From NCBI RefSeq assembly GCF_002252155.1, contig NZ_NEFD01000006.1, positions 62,001 through 126,000 of the forward strand: a DNA stretch of 64,000 nucleotides, written 5' to 3'. The notes under the pieces are model-generated. The model made no database searches, was not told the DNA's origin, and saw only the letters and a list, made by a program, of their open reading frames with translations. Positions 19,364 to 29,322 of this stretch are shown piece after piece (positions within the stretch are counted from its first letter, which is position 1; each line of letters begins with the position of its first letter). The position numbers were made by a program, and so were the translations under genes. The DNA is from Wohlfahrtiimonas sp. G9077. Its GTDB lineage: Bacteria > Pseudomonadota > Gammaproteobacteria > Cardiobacteriales > Wohlfahrtiimonadaceae.

Positions 19364-19953
19364 CGGTTTTCGCTTTGGTGCTTTTTCTCACTGTGGTAGG
19401 CGAGCAATAGGTAATCGATCATCGAGTAGAGCGTTAATGCCGATGCGATGATCAAGCCCACCTCGCCAATGAGGAAGATCGGTAAGCCAATGAAGTCAGA
19501 TTCAAACAATAAGCAGCCGATCGCACCCATTTGAAATGTGGTTTTCCATTTGCCAATCCAAGAGACGGCCACGGAATTACGGCGTCCAAGGGAAGCCATC
19601 CATTCGCGCAATGCACTGATGGTGATCTCACGGCAAATGATGACAATCGTACACAAGGTAATGATCGCTGAATGGGGTTGGCTCACAGCGATGATGACTA
19701 ATGCCACTGCCACCACCAATTTATCCGCCACAGGGTCTAAAAATGCACCAAAGGGCGAGGAAACTTTGAGCTTTCTCGCTAAATAGCCATCAAAATAGTC
19801 GGTAATGCCCGCAAACGCAAATAGCGAGCAGAGCAAAATATTCTTCAATGGCACATGATAAACCATGGTGTCAATTTTCAAAAAGTAGACCAACACCAAC
19901 ACAGGAATGACAAAAATTCTAAAAAGTGTCAATAAATTTGGAAGATTCATCAT
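19360..19953 (-). CDS. pgsA: CDP-diacylglycerol-glycerol-3-phosphate 3-phosphatidyltransferase
   Basis: 197 residues with several membrane helices. The CDP-alcohol phosphatidyltransferase signature is complete: DYFDGYLARKLKVSSPFG ... LDPVADK, giving the metal-binding aspartates. N-terminal MNLPNLLTLFRI is typical of PgsA. It makes phosphatidylglycerol phosphate, the first step to phosphatidylglycerol and cardiolipin. AAAGGA stands seven bases before the first of two adjacent ATG codons. The gene lies 42 bases after the second permease gene and overlaps the convergent desulfurase gene by four bases. Confidence 0.93.
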   Translation of the reverse strand: MMNLPNLLTLFRIFVIPVLVLVYFLKIDTMVYHVPLKNILLCSLFAFAGITDYFDGYLARKLKVSSPFGAFLDPVADKLVVAVALVIIAVSQPHSAIITLCTIVIICREITISALREWMASLGRRNSVAVSWIGKWKTTFQMGAIGCLLFESDFIGLPIFLIGEVGLIIASALTLYSMIDYLLLAYHSEKKHQSENR

Positions 19954-19995
19954 GTCAGTGTCCTTTGGTGGTTTGTCAATGACTGTATTATCGCG

Positions 19996-20694
19996 CTAAT
20001 GGGCGGTTTGTAAATAGGAGAGCCATCTTTTCTCGCATTTTTTGAAAATGAAGACGAGTAAAAAGGTGATCAATAAGTACAAACAAGCAGCGATTAAATA
20101 CGGTGTAAAGTCATAAAATGTGGCGCGTTGCATTTTGCGGGCAACCCCTAAAATGTCTAAGTTCACAAGTGCGATCACAAAGACTTGAGCAGTGCCATGG
20201 AGCATGAAGATCACTTCATTGCTGTAGGCAGGCAACGCACGGCGAAAGCCGGATGGGAAAATGATGCGATAAAAGATCTGCCATTGACTCATGCCCATGG
20301 CAATGGCGGCTTCAATTTCACCTTTGGCGGTGTTTTTAAATGAGCCTTTAAAGATCTCAATGGTATAGGCACATGTGTTTAAGCTGAACGCGATGATTGC
20401 ACACCAATAAGGTTGCTTAACAATGTTCCAAAGCCAAGGGATTTGACGCAGTTCTGCAGAAAATTGCCCCAATCCATAGTAAAGCAGATAAATTTGTACC
20501 AACAGTGGCGTGCCACGAAAAAAGTAGCTAAAGGCAGAAACCGGCGCGGAAAAGAGCGGGTTTCTTGAGAGCGCAGCAAACGATAAAGGCAACGCAAACG
20601 CCAAGCCAATGAGGGAGGAAATAAAGGTGAGCTGCAAAGTCACCCACACGCCATTGGCAAAGAGCGGCGCGTATTCGGCCCATAAATTATTCAT
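19996..20694 (-). CDS. Polar amino-acid ABC transporter permease (HisM type)
   Basis: 232 residues with about five membrane helices and the HisM/ArtM start LWAEYAPLFANGVWVTLQL. FFRGTPLLVQIYLLYYGL is characteristic of the polar amino-acid permeases, and the cytoplasmic EAA loop reads EIEAAIAMGMSQWQIFYRIIFP. It forms a heterodimer with the upstream permease, which it overlaps by eight bases. Histidine, lysine, arginine, ornithine or glutamine are possible substrates; the ATPase and periplasmic binding protein are not in the window. Confidence 0.87.
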   Translation of the reverse strand: MNNLWAEYAPLFANGVWVTLQLTFISSLIGLAFALPLSFAALSRNPLFSAPVSAFSYFFRGTPLLVQIYLLYYGLGQFSAELRQIPWLWNIVKQPYWCAIIAFSLNTCAYTIEIFKGSFKNTAKGEIEAAIAMGMSQWQIFYRIIFPSGFRRALPAYSNEVIFMLHGTAQVFVIALVNLDILGVARKMQRATFYDFTPYLIAACLYLLITFLLVFIFKKCEKRWLSYLQTAH

Positions 20695-21415
20695 AAAAAG
20701 CTCCTCGTACGACGCCTTTTGAGAAGCGTTTTTCTAACCATTTGACCACAATGATGGAAACTGTCGTTAACAGTAGATAACCAATGGCAACAGTGATCAA
20801 AAAGGTGAAGGGCGCGCGAGTCGATTGTCCGCTTTTGACCGCGATCGCCAAAAAGTCTTGCAAGTTGATTAAAGAGACCAATGCGGTGGCTTTTAATAAA
20901 ACGAGCCAGTTGTTATTCAAGCCTGGGAGCGCAAAGCGCATGGCTTGAGGGATGACAATTTTAAAGTAAACGCGGGCAGGGGACATGCCAAGGGCAAGGG
21001 CTGACTCTTTTTGTCCTTTGGGCACCGCCAATAATGCACCACGGAAACTTTCTGCCATAAAGGCACCAAACATAAAGCCAATGGTGATGACGCCGGCCAC
21101 AAATGGATTGATGTGATAGATCTCAAGCCCCATCGCCTCCATCGCTTTGTTCAAAAGGGTTTGCATCCCATAATAGAACAAAAAGATGAGGACAATGTCC
21201 GGAATCCCGCGAATAATGGTGGTGTACGCGGTCACCGTACCGCGCACAAACTTAGATTCACTGAATGAACCTAAAGCCGCGAAGGTGCCCAATACAATGG
21301 CCACCATCAACGAGCACAACCCAAGTTCAATTGTGAGCATAAAGCCATCCCACAATATATTTTTATAGAGCAGTACTAAATCGAACTGCTCTGCAACTGC
21401 ATTAAAAAATGACAT
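20687..21415 (-). CDS. Polar amino-acid ABC transporter permease (HisQ type)
   Basis: 242 residues. The pattern GFMLTIELGLCSLMVAIVLG, TTIIRGIPDIVLIFLFYYG and the EAA loop KESALALGMSPARVYFKIVIP place it with HisQ/ArtQ inner-membrane subunits. Its ATG comes three bases after the glnS stop, so translation is probably coupled to glnS. A link between a glutaminyl-tRNA synthetase and an amino-acid importer is uncommon and may point to glutamine or a related substrate, though the closest similarity by eye is to the histidine/arginine group. Confidence 0.87.
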   Translation of the reverse strand: MSFFNAVAEQFDLVLLYKNILWDGFMLTIELGLCSLMVAIVLGTFAALGSFSESKFVRGTVTAYTTIIRGIPDIVLIFLFYYGMQTLLNKAMEAMGLEIYHINPFVAGVITIGFMFGAFMAESFRGALLAVPKGQKESALALGMSPARVYFKIVIPQAMRFALPGLNNNWLVLLKATALVSLINLQDFLAIAVKSGQSTRAPFTFLITVAIGYLLLTTVSIIVVKWLEKRFSKGVVRGAFYE

Positions 21416-21418
21416 GGG

Positions 21419-23068
21419 TTACTTTCCGAAGCTGTCTTTTAAAGTTACAACACGATTGAAGACCAAACCATCTTCTTTGCGATCACGGGCAAAGTAACCT
21501 TCGCGCTCAAATTGATACGCCACTTCAGCGGGTGCATCTGCCAAAGCCGGTTCCACTTTTGCCTGTTTGATGATCAAAGAGTTAGGGTTGACGTAATCAA
21601 AAATTTCGCCCTCTTCACGATCAGGATGTGGCACAGTGAATAAACGCTCATAGCAATGGATTTGTGCATCGACGGCATCGTTGGCAGCCACCCAATGAAT
21701 CACGCCTTTTGCTTTGATGCCTTCTGCATTTTTACCCAACGTATCTGGCACGATTTCTGCGATCACTTCTGTGATGTTGCCATCAATGTCGGCTTTATAA
21801 TCTGTGGCTTTAATGATGTAAGCGCCACGTAAACGCACGTAGTTGCCCAAAATTAAACGTTTGAATTTTTTATCTTCTGTACTCAACACAAAGTCATTGC
21901 GGTCAATGTAAAGTGCTTTGGCAAATGGCACAATGCGTTTGCCGGCGGCTTCATTTTTGGGATGATTTGGCAATTCTAATTCAACGCGCTCATCAAAGTT
22001 GGTGAGGGTCACTAAAATGGGGTCAAGCACTGCCATGCGGCGGGATGCTTTATCATCCAAGACATCGCGCATGCATTGGTCAAATTGCTCCATTTCGATG
22101 GAGTTTTCTGATTTTGTCACGCCAATGCGCTCACAGAATAAATGTAAGGCTTCCGGTGGACAACCGCGACGGCGCAAGCCTGAAATGGTGGGCATGCGGG
22201 GATCATCCCAGCCTGTGACTGTGCCGGATGTCACCAATTGCGTCAATTTACGTTTAGATGTAATGGCATATTGCAAGCTTAAACGAGAGAACTCATATTG
22301 ATGAGGTTTTTGTTCAATGCCGCAATGCTCAACGCACCAATCATATAAAGGACGATGATCTTCAAACTCTAATGTACAAATGGAGTGCGTGATGCCTTCA
22401 AAGGCATCGCCTAATGCATGCGCAAAGTCATACATTGGGTAAATGCACCATTGATTACCGGTTTGATGATGTTCAACGTGACGAATGCGATAAAGGGCAG
22501 GGTCACGCAAATTCATATTTGGGGAAGCCATGTCGATTTTGGCGCGAAGGATTTTTTCACCATCACCAAATTCGCCATTTTTCATGCGTTCAAACAGTGC
22601 TAAGTTCTCTTCAATTGAGCGCTCGCGATATGGGGAGTTTTGACCGGCTTCTGTTAAAGAACCACGCATCGCACGGATCTCTTCAGCCGTTGAGTCATCG
22701 ACATACGCTAAGCCTTTTTTGATCAACAACACAGCGCATTCATAAAAACGTTGGAAATAATCGGAGGCATAGCACTCTTCATTCCATTCAAAACCTAACC
22801 ACTCAACGTCAGCTTTGATGGCAGAAACGAATTCTTGTTCTTCTTTGCATGGATTCGTATCGTCAAAGCGTAAGTTACATTTGCCCTGATAATCTCTTGC
22901 GATACCAAAGTTTAAGCAGATGGACTTAGCGTGCCCAATGTGCAGATAACCATTCGGTTCGGGTGGGAAGCGAGTGTGGACATCTGATGGGCTTTTGTAC
23001 TTACCTGTACTTAAGTCATTGTCAATAATTTGACGAATAAAGTTGGTACGAATCACTTCTTCTGACAT
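21419..23068 (-). CDS. glnS: Glutaminyl-tRNA synthetase
   Basis: 549 residues. [17 protein letters not shown] is the class Ib HIGH motif and TSKRKLTQL the KMSKS equivalent (E. coli has MSKRKL). [16 protein letters not shown] and the tRNA-acceptor segment are also typical, followed by the two-barrel anticodon-binding domain. It charges tRNA-Gln directly. It is the first gene of a minus-strand operon with the two permeases and pgsA. The 175 bases upstream hold the pdh terminator and presumably the glnS promoter. Confidence 0.97.
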   Translation of the reverse strand: MSEEVIRTNFIRQIIDNDLSTGKYKSPSDVHTRFPPEPNGYLHIGHAKSICLNFGIARDYQGKCNLRFDDTNPCKEEQEFVSAIKADVEWLGFEWNEECYASDYFQRFYECAVLLIKKGLAYVDDSTAEEIRAMRGSLTEAGQNSPYRERSIEENLALFERMKNGEFGDGEKILRAKIDMASPNMNLRDPALYRIRHVEHHQTGNQWCIYPMYDFAHALGDAFEGITHSICTLEFEDHRPLYDWCVEHCGIEQKPHQYEFSRLSLQYAITSKRKLTQLVTSGTVTGWDDPRMPTISGLRRRGCPPEALHLFCERIGVTKSENSIEMEQFDQCMRDVLDDKASRRMAVLDPILVTLTNFDERVELELPNHPKNEAAGKRIVPFAKALYIDRNDFVLSTEDKKFKRLILGNYVRLRGAYIIKATDYKADIDGNITEVIAEIVPDTLGKNAEGIKAKGVIHWVAANDAVDAQIHCYERLFTVPHPDREEGEIFDYVNPNSLIIKQAKVEPALADAPAEVAYQFEREGYFARDRKEDGLVFNRVVTLKDSFGK

Positions 23069-23198
23069 GGTATCCCTTTGTAGATAAAACTTATCGATAA
23101 ACTACGGAATTCTAGCATGATCAAAGCCTTTTGACGAGTGGTGAATCATATCTTCAATGGGATCTGATACTTAACATCGATTGCCTAAATGACCTGCA

Positions 23199-23222
23199 TA
23201 AAAAAGCAGCCCGAAGGCTGCT
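23199..23222 (-). terminator. Terminator of the aceE-aceF-lpdA operon
   Basis: On the minus strand AGCAGCC (23222-23216) and GGCTGCT (23211-23205) form a seven-base stem with a four-base loop, followed by a run of T. It lies about 20 bases after the lpdA stop. Confidence 0.9.
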
Positions 23223-23243
23223 CATTGAATCAAGATGAATGAT

Positions 23244-25298
23244 CTATTTTTTCTTAGCAGGGGGAAGATCGGTACAGGCACCTTCCGCCACTTCTGCCGC
23301 CATGCCCACAGACTCAATTAAAGTCGGATGTGGGTGAATGGTGTGGGCGATGTCTGTGACATCTGCACACATTTCAACGGCTAAGGCAATTTCACCAATT
23401 AAGTCACCGGCATTGATCCCTACAACTGCGCCACCTAAAATGGTTTTGCTTTCAGGATCAAAGATGAGCTTAGTCATGCCTTCTTCACGTGAGCTGGCCA
23501 ACGCTTTACCGCTTGCACTCCATGGGAAAACAGCTTTCTCATAAGCAATGCCTTGTGCTTTTGCTTCTGTTTCCGTCAAGCCCGCCCATGAAATTTCAGG
23601 GTCTGTGTATGCCACAGATGGGATTTGCTTGATGTCAAAGAAGCGCTTGTGACCGGCACACACTTCAGCAGCCACGTGTGCTTCATGCACCGCTTTATGG
23701 GCAAGCATTGGCTGACCGACAATGTCACCGATGGCAAAAATGTTGCCAACATTGGTACGCATTTGCTTATCAACATTAATAAAGCCGCGGTCTGTCACAT
23801 TCACGCCTGCATTTTCAGCATTGAGCGTCAAACCATTGGGTGCGCGGCCAATGGCGACGAGCACATAGTCATACACTTGTGGTTCGCTTGGGGCATTGTC
23901 ACCCTCAAAGCTCACTTTAATGCCTTCTGGTAATGCTTCTGCACCCACCACTTTGGTTTTGAACATGGTTTTTGTGAAGCGATCTTTGTTGTATTTTTCA
24001 AAGATCTTCGTTAAATCACGGTCTGCTCCAGGAATGAAACCTTCTGTGAACTCAACGATTTCGACATTCGCCCCAAGGTTAGAGTAAACGGTTGCCATCT
24101 CTAAACCAATGATGCCGCCACCAATCACAAGCATGCGTTTAGGGATTTCGCGAAGCTCTAAAGCGCCCGTTGAATCGATGATGCGTGGATCTTCTGGCAT
24201 AAATGGCAGATGAATGGCGCGTGAACCGGCAGCAATGATCGCTTTATCAAAAGACAATGTGCGTTCGCCGCCATCACTTAAGGCAATCGTTAAGTGATGA
24301 TCATTTTTAAAGGTTGCCACGCCTTGGATCACGTCCACTTTACGCATTTTTGCCATGGCTGCTAAGCCGCCCGTTAATTTACTCACCACAGATGATTTGT
24401 AATTGCGGATTTCATCCAACTCAATGCGCGGTGCATCAAAGTAGATGCCAGCATGTTTTAAGTGCTTTTCAGCCTCTTCTTTGGCCTTCACCACATGTAG
24501 CAATGCTTTTGATGGGATACAACCCACATTCAAGCACACGCCACCAAGGGTTGGGTAACGTTCAATCAATGCCACTTTCAAGCCAAGATCCGCCGCTCTA
24601 AAGGCTGCGGAATAACCGCCAGGACCCGCACCAATGACCACCACATCGCAATCGACATCGCTTGGGGCAGCTGTTGCCGCTTTGGGCTCAACAATGGTTT
24701 GCGCCGCAGCTTCCGCTTTTGGTGCAGCCTTTGGGGCTTGTGCCGGTTGTGCTGCGCCCACTGTGGCTCTGGCAATCACAACGCCTTCTTTGACTTGATC
24801 ACCGACTTTGATCAACACTTCTGTGATGGTGCCATCAATTTCAGAAGGCACATCCATCGAGGCTTTATCAGACTCTAGTGTCACTAAGTTTTGATCTTTG
24901 TGAATGGTATCCCCCACGTTAATGGCCACATCAATCACATCGACAGCTTCAAAGTTGCCAATGTTAGGAATGATGATGTCAATCACATTTGTTGAAGTGC
25001 TTGGTGCAGCTTTAGGTGTGGCAGATGCTGCAGTGTCTTGAGCTTTTGGTGCATCTTCAGAAGAGGTCGGCTCAATCATTGCAATGGTGTCACCTTCTTT
25101 GACTTGATCGCCCACTTTCACGAGGATTTCAGTGATTTTGCCGGCTTGATCCGAAGGCACATCCATCGAGGCTTTATCAGACTCTAAGGTCAAAAGGTTT
25201 TGATCAACGCTGACAACGTCACCGACGTTCACAAGAACGTCAATGACATCAACGGCGTCAAAATTACCAATGTTGGGAATTTTTATTTCAATCGCCAT
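23244..25298 (-). CDS. lpdA: Dihydrolipoyl dehydrogenase (E3) with two N-terminal lipoyl domains
   Basis: 684 residues, about 210 longer than a plain E3. Two lipoyl domains come first: residues 1-75 with the lipoyl lysine K42 in ESDKASMDV, and about 108-180 with a second ESDKASMDV. They are joined by Ala/Pro-rich linkers. The flavoprotein follows from about residue 215: FAD-binding VVVIGAGPGGYSAAFRA, redox disulfide GGVCLNVGCIPSK, NAD-binding VIGGGIIGLEMA and the C-terminal His-Glu pair in IHPHPTLIE. E3 reoxidises dihydrolipoamide with NAD+. Its N-terminal lysines probably serve as extra swinging arms in the complex. aceF is nine bases upstream. Confidence 0.96.
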   Translation of the reverse strand: MAIEIKIPNIGNFDAVDVIDVLVNVGDVVSVDQNLLTLESDKASMDVPSDQAGKITEILVKVGDQVKEGDTIAMIEPTSSEDAPKAQDTAASATPKAAPSTSTNVIDIIIPNIGNFEAVDVIDVAINVGDTIHKDQNLVTLESDKASMDVPSEIDGTITEVLIKVGDQVKEGVVIARATVGAAQPAQAPKAAPKAEAAAQTIVEPKAATAAPSDVDCDVVVIGAGPGGYSAAFRAADLGLKVALIERYPTLGGVCLNVGCIPSKALLHVVKAKEEAEKHLKHAGIYFDAPRIELDEIRNYKSSVVSKLTGGLAAMAKMRKVDVIQGVATFKNDHHLTIALSDGGERTLSFDKAIIAAGSRAIHLPFMPEDPRIIDSTGALELREIPKRMLVIGGGIIGLEMATVYSNLGANVEIVEFTEGFIPGADRDLTKIFEKYNKDRFTKTMFKTKVVGAEALPEGIKVSFEGDNAPSEPQVYDYVLVAIGRAPNGLTLNAENAGVNVTDRGFINVDKQMRTNVGNIFAIGDIVGQPMLAHKAVHEAHVAAEVCAGHKRFFDIKQIPSVAYTDPEISWAGLTETEAKAQGIAYEKAVFPWSASGKALASSREEGMTKLIFDPESKTILGGAVVGINAGDLIGEIALAVEMCADVTDIAHTIHPHPTLIESVGMAAEVAEGACTDLPPAKKK

Positions 25299-25307
25299 GA
25301 ATTCTCC

Positions 25308-26615
25308 TTACACTAAAATGCGACGCATATCAGTTAAACACTGATTCAAATGCACAATGAAGCGTGCACCGGCTGCGCCATCAATCACACGGTGATCGTA
25401 GGACAATGACAGTGGCAACATTAAGCGCGGCTCAAAGCTTGAACCATTCCACACAGGTTTCATGTCTGTGCGAGACACGCCTAAAATCGCAACTTCAGGG
25501 GCATTGATGATCGGCGTAAAGGCTGTGCCGCCAATGCCACCTAATGAGGAGATGGTAAAGCAGCCGCCTTGCATTTGATCGGGCTTTAATTTGCCTTCAC
25601 GCGCTAATTTGGCAAGCTCGCCCATTTCTGCAGCAATTTCCAACACACTTTTTTGATCACAATCACGAATCACGGGCACCACAAGGCCATTGGGCGTATC
25701 TGCCGCAAAGCCGATGTGGTAGTAATTTTTGAGGATCAAATCATCGCCATCTAATGAGCTGTTGAACTCTGGGAATTTTTTCAGTGCATGCACACACGCT
25801 TTAACTAAAAACGCGAGCATGGTCACCTTTTTACCCGATTTCTCATTCTCTTTATTGAGCTGCTTACGGAATGCTTCAAGCTCTGTGACATCGCTTTCAT
25901 CAAATTGAGTCACATGAGGAATCATCGCCCAGTTGCGCGCTAAGTTTGCCCCAGAGATTTTCTTAATGCGGGACATTGGCTCACGAGTGATCTCACCAAA
26001 TTTGGCAAAATCCACTTTTGGCCAAGGCAATAAGCTTAAGCCGCCACCATTTGTGGTGCCGACTGCGCCGACGCTGCCAGCGCCTGTCATCATGCCTTTG
26101 ACATAAGCCACAACGTCTTCACGCATGATGCGTAATTTAGGGCCAGAACCTTTCACTTGATTGAGGTCAGCGCCTAATTCACGGGCAAATGCGCGCACAG
26201 ATGGGGAAGCATGCGCCCCTGAAAAATCCAATGCCGCTTGATTGGCTGCATTGGCAGCTGGCACAGGCTGAGCGGGTGCTGGTGTAGGTGCTGCTTTTGG
26301 CGCTTCAACTTTAGGGGCATCTGCAGGCTTTTCAGCTGCTTTAGGTGCTTCTTTAGGTGCAGCCGGTGCCGCAGCTTCAGAGGCTTCGATGCGAAAGACC
26401 AAATCGCCTTCTTTTACTTTATCGCCGACTTTAACCAAAATTTCTTTGATCACACCTGCCATTTCGGCAGGCACATCCATGGAGGCTTTGTCTGACTCAA
26501 GGGTCATCAAAGAGTCATCCTTAGCGACGGTGTCACCAACCGCCACAGCAATGTCAATCACATCCACTTCATCAAAGTTTCCGATGTCAGGCAGTTTAAT
26601 ATCTGTCAATGCCAT
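25308..26615 (-). CDS. aceF: Dihydrolipoyl acetyltransferase (E2) of pyruvate dehydrogenase
   Basis: 435 residues: one lipoyl domain (residues 1-78, lipoyl lysine K43 in ESDKASMDV), an Ala/Pro-rich flexible linker, a peripheral subunit-binding domain (ASPSVRAFARELGADL, about residues 135-170) and the acetyltransferase core ending with SYDHRVIDGAAGARF, where the His and Asp are catalytic. It transfers acetyl groups to CoA and forms the core of the complex. Only one lipoyl domain is present, against three in E. coli; the partner E3 carries two more. Confidence 0.96.
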   Translation of the reverse strand: MALTDIKLPDIGNFDEVDVIDIAVAVGDTVAKDDSLMTLESDKASMDVPAEMAGVIKEILVKVGDKVKEGDLVFRIEASEAAAPAAPKEAPKAAEKPADAPKVEAPKAAPTPAPAQPVPAANAANQAALDFSGAHASPSVRAFARELGADLNQVKGSGPKLRIMREDVVAYVKGMMTGAGSVGAVGTTNGGGLSLLPWPKVDFAKFGEITREPMSRIKKISGANLARNWAMIPHVTQFDESDVTELEAFRKQLNKENEKSGKKVTMLAFLVKACVHALKKFPEFNSSLDGDDLILKNYYHIGFAADTPNGLVVPVIRDCDQKSVLEIAAEMGELAKLAREGKLKPDQMQGGCFTISSLGGIGGTAFTPIINAPEVAILGVSRTDMKPVWNGSSFEPRLMLPLSLSYDHRVIDGAAGARFIVHLNQCLTDMRRILV

Positions 26616-26646
26616 AATCTTTTATCCTTTCTTTATTCAGTCAAAA

Positions 26647-29322
26647 TTAAAGTGTGATTGGGTTTTTCTTGTGTACATCGATGCCATATTTGTTGATGGC
26701 GTCCACAACAACACTCGGTTCAATCACGCCTTGATCTGCAAGCTCTTTTAAGGCAGCCACAGTGACGTAATAACGGTTCACTTCAAAGAATTCACGCAAT
26801 TTACCGCGGGTATCTGAGCGGCCAAAACCATCGGTTCCCAATACTTTGTAAGGTGCTTTGATGGCGGCACGGATTTGATCACCAAATAAACGGATGTAGT
26901 CGCTCGCAGCAACCACAGGCGCATCAGAATCATTGAGCAATTCAGCCACATGAGAAACGCGTGGTTTTTCAAGTGGGTGAAGCATATTGTGGCGTTCAGT
27001 GTCTTGAACATCACGGGCCAAGATGTTAAAGCTTGGGCAACCATAGATGTCCGCATCCACGCCCCAATCGGCTTTCAATAATTCAGCCGCTTCAATCACT
27101 TCGCGGAAGATGGTGCCTGAACCCAATAAACGCACGCGTTTTTTAGCATCAGCATTTTCACCTTTACGGAATAAATACATGCCTTTGAGGATGTCTTTTT
27201 CCACGCCCACAGGCATTTCAGGATGGCTGTAGTTTTCGTTCATGATGGTGATGTAGTAGAACACATCTTCTTGATCTTGATACATGCGTTTTAAACCATC
27301 TTGCATGATTACGGCCAATTCATATTGGAACGTTGGGTCGTATGACACACAGTTTGGAATCACTTGCGCTAAGATGTGGCTGTGGCCATCTTCATGTTGT
27401 AAGCCTTCGCCATTTAACGTTGTGCGACCGGCTGTACCGCCCATTAAGAAACCGCGTGCGCGTTGATCGCCTGCTGCCCACACTAAGTCAAGACAACGCT
27501 GCAATTGGAACATGGAGTAGCACACAAAGAATGGAATCATTGGCACGTTGCTGACAGAGTATGAAGTCGCCGCAGCAATCCATGAGCTGACAGCACCTGC
27601 TTCGTTGATACCTTCTTGTAACACTTGGCCATCTTTGGCTTCTTTGTAGTACATCAATTGATCAGCATCTTGTGGGATGTAGTTTTGTCCCGCTTGTGAC
27701 CAAATGCCCAATTGTCTAAACAAACCTTCCATACCAAATGTACGGGATTCATCCACCACGATTGGCACCACATTTTTACCAATGGCTTTATCTTTTAAGA
27801 TGGTATTGAGCATGCGCACAAATGCCATGGTTGTGGAAATTTCACGGCCTTCTTGTGTGGCGGCTAATTGCGCTTTAAATGCCTCTAATTGTGGCGCTGG
27901 CAATGGATTGTCAGTTTTTAGGCGGCGTTTAGGTAAGTAACCATGCAACGCTTCGCGGCGTTCACGAAGATATTTCATCTCAGGTGAATCTTCCGCAGGG
28001 CGAATGAATTTCAACTCTTCGATCTCTTCATCTGTCACAGGCACTTCAAAGCGATCGCGGAATTGGCGAAGGGCATCGATGCTGATTTTCTTTTGTTGGT
28101 GAGACGTATTTTGCGCTTCACCTTCTTGACCCATGCCATAACCTTTGATGGTTTTAACCAAAAGCACAGAAGGTTGACCTTCATGCTTAACGGCAGCATC
28201 ATACGCAGCGTAGATTTTGTTTTCATCATGGCCACCGCGGTTGAGGCGCCAAATATCATTGTCAGATAAATGAGCCACCATTTGACGCAATTCAGGCGTG
28301 TTGAAGAAGTGCTCACGCACATACGCGCCATTTTTCGATTTATAGGTTTGATAATCACCATCAATCGCTTCCATCATGCGCTTACGTAAAATGCCGTTGT
28401 GATCTTGTGCTAAGAGTGCATCCCAGCCGTTGCCCCAGATCAATTTGATCACATTCCAATGGTTACCACGGAAGTTAGATTCTAATTCTTGGATGATTTT
28501 GCCATTGCCGCGTACAGGGCCATCTAAGCGCTGTAAGTTACAATTCACCACAAAAATTAAGTTGTCGAGTTTTTCACGGCCTGCTAAAGAAATGGCACCT
28601 AAAGATTCTGGTTCATCCATTTCGCCATCCCCACAGAAACACCAAACTTTACGTTTAGAAGTATCGGCAAGGCCACGCGCATGAAGGTATTTTAAGAAAC
28701 GCGCTTGGTAAATGGCTTGCATTGGCCCTAAGCCCATCGATACCGTAGGGAATTGCCAGAAGTCATTTTGCAACCAAGGATGCGGATAAGATGGCAAACC
28801 TTTGCCATCGACTTCACGACGGAAGTTCAGCATTTGTTCTTCAGTGATGCGGCCTTCTAAAAATGCGCGCGCGTAAATGCCAGGGCTTGAATGGCCTTGG
28901 AAGAAAATTAAGTCGCCGCCATGGTCATCACCATCTGGGCCATGCCAGAAATGGTTAAAGCCAACTTCCCACATTGTGGCAAGGGATGCATAACTTGCGA
29001 TATGGCCGCCTAGGGATGAGTCTGCTAGATTGGTTTTCACAATCATTGCCATGGCATTCCAGCGGTTATATGCACGGATTCTATGTTCGATATCGGAATT
29101 GCCAGGGTATGGCGGTTGCTCATGAACAGGAATGGTATTGATGTATTCCGTTGTACCAGAGAAAGGCACTTCGATGCCATCGCGATGAGTACGCTCAATG
29201 ACACGTTCAAGCAAATAACGCGCACGTTCCTTGCCTTCAGTTTTGATGACACTTTCAATGGAGGCAATCCAGTCTTGGGTTTCGATTGGATCGATATCTT
29301 GAATAGTATTTAAATCGCTCAT
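26647..29322 (-). CDS. aceE: Pyruvate dehydrogenase E1, homodimeric type
   Basis: 891 residues, the size of the homodimeric AceE class. The thiamine-diphosphate motif GDGEMDEPES ... NLIFVVNCNLQ is present, as are DPIETQDWIASIESVI at the start and GGTAGRTTLNGEGLQHEDGHS, a strong AceE signature. It decarboxylates pyruvate and acetylates the E2 lipoyl groups. It heads the aceE-aceF-lpdA operon, with 31 and 9 bases between the genes. No typical PdhR operator (ATTGGT-ACCAAT) is visible upstream; two other palindromes are. Confidence 0.97.
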   Translation of the reverse strand: MSDLNTIQDIDPIETQDWIASIESVIKTEGKERARYLLERVIERTHRDGIEVPFSGTTEYINTIPVHEQPPYPGNSDIEHRIRAYNRWNAMAMIVKTNLADSSLGGHIASYASLATMWEVGFNHFWHGPDGDDHGGDLIFFQGHSSPGIYARAFLEGRITEEQMLNFRREVDGKGLPSYPHPWLQNDFWQFPTVSMGLGPMQAIYQARFLKYLHARGLADTSKRKVWCFCGDGEMDEPESLGAISLAGREKLDNLIFVVNCNLQRLDGPVRGNGKIIQELESNFRGNHWNVIKLIWGNGWDALLAQDHNGILRKRMMEAIDGDYQTYKSKNGAYVREHFFNTPELRQMVAHLSDNDIWRLNRGGHDENKIYAAYDAAVKHEGQPSVLLVKTIKGYGMGQEGEAQNTSHQQKKISIDALRQFRDRFEVPVTDEEIEELKFIRPAEDSPEMKYLRERREALHGYLPKRRLKTDNPLPAPQLEAFKAQLAATQEGREISTTMAFVRMLNTILKDKAIGKNVVPIVVDESRTFGMEGLFRQLGIWSQAGQNYIPQDADQLMYYKEAKDGQVLQEGINEAGAVSSWIAAATSYSVSNVPMIPFFVCYSMFQLQRCLDLVWAAGDQRARGFLMGGTAGRTTLNGEGLQHEDGHSHILAQVIPNCVSYDPTFQYELAVIMQDGLKRMYQDQEDVFYYITIMNENYSHPEMPVGVEKDILKGMYLFRKGENADAKKRVRLLGSGTIFREVIEAAELLKADWGVDADIYGCPSFNILARDVQDTERHNMLHPLEKPRVSHVAELLNDSDAPVVAASDYIRLFGDQIRAAIKAPYKVLGTDGFGRSDTRGKLREFFEVNRYYVTVAALKELADQGVIEPSVVVDAINKYGIDVHKKNPITL

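Noticed and set aside
23088-23102. TTATCGATAA palindrome before glnS
   Set aside because: Short and AT-rich; no partner site and no match to a known operator or to a DnaA box.
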